Below are positions 62,010 to 64,000 of a stretch of DNA of 64,000 nucleotides, one piece after another. The DNA lies in assembly GCA_964590135.1 (NCBI GenBank), contig CAZPVX010000012.1, positions 1-64,000 on the forward strand, read 5' to 3'. The first letter of the stretch is position 1; each line of letters begins with the position of its first letter. The translations under genes and the position numbers were made by a program. The notes under the pieces are model-generated. The model had not been told where the DNA came from, ran no database searches, and saw only the letters and a list, made by a program, of their open reading frames with translations. Origin of the DNA: JBDHWI01 sp964590135. GTDB lineage: Bacteria; Chloroflexota; Anaerolineae; J036; Brachytrichaceae.

Positions 62010-63253
62010 GCAACCACCTCGCCATTGCCACCGTAACCGAGACCCTGCGCCGGCTGATCGAGACGGCCATCCAACTTGATGACGGCGCGGCGGTGTGCGT
62101 CTCGCGCCCGCCCGACAGGGTGAATCCATCCACCAACCGGCTCAACCTTTTCCTGTATCACACGGAGATCGATGCAGCTTTCCGCAACCGCGTCGATTTG
62201 AACTGGCAGACGTTGCCTGGCGAGAGCGCCGAGCCACCCCTACCGCTGTGCCTGTATTACCTGTTGAGCGCGTATGGCTCAGAGCAGGACGCCGGCGACA
62301 TCACCGCACACCGCCTGATGGGGCGCGCTTCGCTCACGCTGCACGATCACCCGATTCTGGGTGCGACTGAGATTCAAGCCGCGCTGCCCGGCACCGATCT
62401 GCACGAACAGATCGAGCGGGTGCGCATCACGCCCATGTCGCTTTCGCTGGAGGAGATGTCACGCCTGTGGGGCAGCTTTTCCACGAACTATCGCTTGAGC
62501 ATGGCCTACAAGGTCTCGCTAGTGCTGATCGACAGCACTCGCCCAACACGCACGCCGCTGCCGGTGCTGACCATTCGCACCGATGATGGGCGCGGCCTGC
62601 AGGTGCAGCCGAACCTGGTTCCACCCTACCCAACACTGACAAACGTGACCCTGCCAGCGCAGCGCGCCGGCGCAGCGCTGGGTGACGCGATCACGCTCGA
62701 AGGCCATCATCTTGACGGCACCACAGTGACAGTGCAGATGACGCATCCTGTGCTGTCATCACCCATTTTGATCCCACAAGCCAGTTTCACTTCAGCGTCG
62801 TCGACGGCGATTACATTCGCACTGCCATCCGCCGGCAATGCGCCATCCCAATTCGCCGCCGGTTTCTTCACCATCACCGTCGCCACGGTGAAGGCTGGCG
62901 TCACGCGCAGCACCAACGCGCTGTATCTGCCGCTCGCGCCGACGATCCAGTCGCGCGCGCCGGCCAGCGCGCCGGCTGGCAACGTCAACCTGGCTGTGAC
63001 ATGTGTGCCGCAGGTGCGCGTGACGCAGAACGTGTCGCTGCTGTTTGGCAGCCGCGAGATTGCACCGCAACCATTCGTGTTGCCGGCGAATCCATCCGCC
63101 GCAAGCGCGCTGCAATTCAACGTAGCTGGCGCAACCGCCGGCGATCAATTCCTGCGACTACGCGTGGACGGCGTGGACAGCAATCTGGTCATCCTGACCG
63201 GCGTGCCGCCCGCGCCACAGTTCGACCCAAATCAAAAGGTGACGATCACATGA
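62006..63253 (+). CDS. DUF4255 (Pvc16-like) tail-cap protein with IPT/TIG-like domains
   Basis: A 415-residue protein. Residues about 5-185 are DUF4255: IATVTETLRRLIETAIQLDD, NRLNLFLYHTEIDAAFRNRV, PPLPLCLYYLLSAYGSEQDA and RLMGRASLTLHDHPIL. Pvc16-like proteins cap the distal end of the tube-sheath. The rest is beta-sandwich sequence resembling IPT/TIG repeats (LGDAITLEGHHLDGTTVTVQ and the later NVSLLFGSREIAPQPFVLPA). It is coupled by 4-base overlaps to genes on both sides. Confidence 0.88.
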   Translation: MSNHLAIATVTETLRRLIETAIQLDDGAAVCVSRPPDRVNPSTNRLNLFLYHTEIDAAFRNRVDLNWQTLPGESAEPPLPLCLYYLLSAYGSEQDAGDITAHRLMGRASLTLHDHPILGATEIQAALPGTDLHEQIERVRITPMSLSLEEMSRLWGSFSTNYRLSMAYKVSLVLIDSTRPTRTPLPVLTIRTDDGRGLQVQPNLVPPYPTLTNVTLPAQRAGAALGDAITLEGHHLDGTTVTVQMTHPVLSSPILIPQASFTSASSTAITFALPSAGNAPSQFAAGFFTITVATVKAGVTRSTNALYLPLAPTIQSRAPASAPAGNVNLAVTCVPQVRVTQNVSLLFGSREIAPQPFVLPANPSAASALQFNVAGATAGDQFLRLRVDGVDSNLVILTGVPPAPQFDPNQKVTIT

Positions 63254-64000
63254 GTGAGCGACGCTGGATGCGGCACGATGCCTTCCTCGCTGCGGCAGTG
63301 GCGTGGGTGCGGGCAGCCCTATCGGGCAGCGACCGCGCCGAGGCGTTTGCGCGCATGGATGATGAGCGCGAGTGGTCAGCCTTTGCCGGCATCGCCGATG
63401 CTTTCAATCTGTCGCCATTTGAACAGCAGGTGTTGCTGCTGTGCATTGCGTTTGAACTGGACACGAGCATCGGGGCGCTATGCGCGTCCCCATATCCTCG
63501 CATCGGAGCGCAGGCTGAGGATCAACGACCGGCCGGCTATGACGGAAAGCCATTCCCCACCTTCGCCCTGGCGCTGAATGTATTCGACGACCCGCACTGG
63601 GATGCGCTCTCGCCGGAAGGACCGCTGCGCAGGTGGCATCTGATAGCGCTGCATCCCATCGCCGGTCAGCCGCTTGTTTCGGCGGCATTGCAGATTGACC
63701 CGCGCGTGTTGAACGCAGCGAAAGGGTTGGATGATCTGGACGAACGGCTGGCGGTGATTGCGCGCCCCGTTCTGGAAGAGGATCCGCCGCTGGCCGGCTC
63801 ACACATCCAAACGCTGGATCAGATCGCGCAAGTCGTTGGCGCAGCCGGCTCCATGCCAGTGATTCAACTCGCCGGCGCAGACAGCGACGGCAAGCGCGCC
63901 ATAGCCGCGCACCTGGCGCGCATGATGGACGCCAGCTTGCACAGCGTTGCGATGGCGGCGTTGCCGTCGCACCCGGCAGACGTTGCGATGCTTGCACGGC
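63250..64000 (+). CDS. Injection-system AAA+ ATPase, 3' end outside the window
   Basis: The first 250 residues of a protein that runs off the right edge without a stop. It opens SERRWMRHDAFLAAAVAWVR. Residues about 55-80 read LSPFEQQVLLLCIAFELDTS, the helical segment typical of ATPases encoded in contractile injection clusters (Pvc15-like). The P-loop appears to be AGADSDGKRAIAAHLAR, a GxxxxGK followed by Arg instead of Ser/Thr. Walker B and sensor motifs would lie beyond the window. In related systems this ATPase is needed for cargo loading or assembly. Its ATG overlaps the DUF4255 stop (ATGA). Confidence 0.8.
   Translation, partial: MSERRWMRHDAFLAAAVAWVRAALSGSDRAEAFARMDDEREWSAFAGIADAFNLSPFEQQVLLLCIAFELDTSIGALCASPYPRIGAQAEDQRPAGYDGKPFPTFALALNVFDDPHWDALSPEGPLRRWHLIALHPIAGQPLVSAALQIDPRVLNAAKGLDDLDERLAVIARPVLEEDPPLAGSHIQTLDQIAQVVGAAGSMPVIQLAGADSDGKRAIAAHLARMMDASLHSVAMAALPSHPADVAMLAR

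Noticed and set aside
1..64000. tRNA, rRNA, replication origin or insertion sequence
   Set aside because: I looked for clear cloverleaf, rRNA and transposase signals and saw none, but could not run a covariance or profile search.

Overview
The window reads as one contiguous stretch of a GC-rich bacterial chromosome. The gene families (TrpB2-type tryptophan synthase, FmdB zinc ribbon, GT-C membrane proteins, DegV, a type I-B plus type III-D CRISPR locus and a phage-tail-like injection cluster) and the constant use of the GCCGGC palindrome suggest a Chloroflexota (Anaerolineae-like) organism. That placement is inference; no rRNA or tRNA gene was seen.

Layout. 1-3.9 kb: the 3' part of ilvD, then a graveyard of broken genes (MmcQ/YjbR, VOC, MFS and AraC fragments) around one intact RibD/DHFR-like gene. 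3.9-10.1 kb: housekeeping genes (trpB2, fmdB, rlmB, a large GT-C membrane protein, degV). 10.3-35.4 kb: a CRISPR-Cas island. A 19-repeat array and its leader lie downstream of a minus-strand gene train. Read in the direction of transcription, this is CARF-HTH, a Can2/Card1-like CARF nuclease, Cas10 (GGDD, no HD domain), a Cas7-type RAMP, Csx10, a double-RAMP Cas7, Csx19, a TIGR03986-type RAMP, a DUF3696-type AAA ATPase, a PemK/MazF-like protein and Csx15. After a 13-bp inverted repeat come cas8b1, cas7, cas5, cas3, cas6, cas1, cas2 and cas4. A divergent P-loop/Csx3 fusion lies on the plus strand. One array, one Cas6 and one adaptation set apparently serve both a type I-B and a type III-D effector, the latter with cyclic-oligoadenylate signalling parts. 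The ATPase/PemK-like pair is AT-rich and lacks GCCGGC; it is the best candidate here for an undescribed ancillary or stand-alone defence module.

35.4-49.9 kb: metabolic and general genes (lipA, an anchored esterase, a flippase-like membrane protein, glutamine-synthetase-like, SDR, HAD, a zinc alcohol dehydrogenase, an orphan ABC ATPase, ettA, DUF6807, a 2-hydroxyacid dehydrogenase, a secreted protein). Two regulatory elements stand out: a LexA-type GAAC-N4-GTTC box inside the promoter of a 78-residue membrane protein, and an intrinsic terminator embedded in a 49-codon upstream ORF just before ettA. 49.9-56.7 kb: a secreted multidomain GH13 amylase/pullulanase, a CapA-like lipoprotein and a Ser/Thr kinase. 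56.7-64 kb: the kinase and an FHA/winged-helix regulator are driven by near-identical divergent promoters. A contractile injection system operon follows (sheath, tube, gp51-like chaperone, Pro/Ala-rich protein, DUF4255, AAA+ ATPase) and runs off the right edge.
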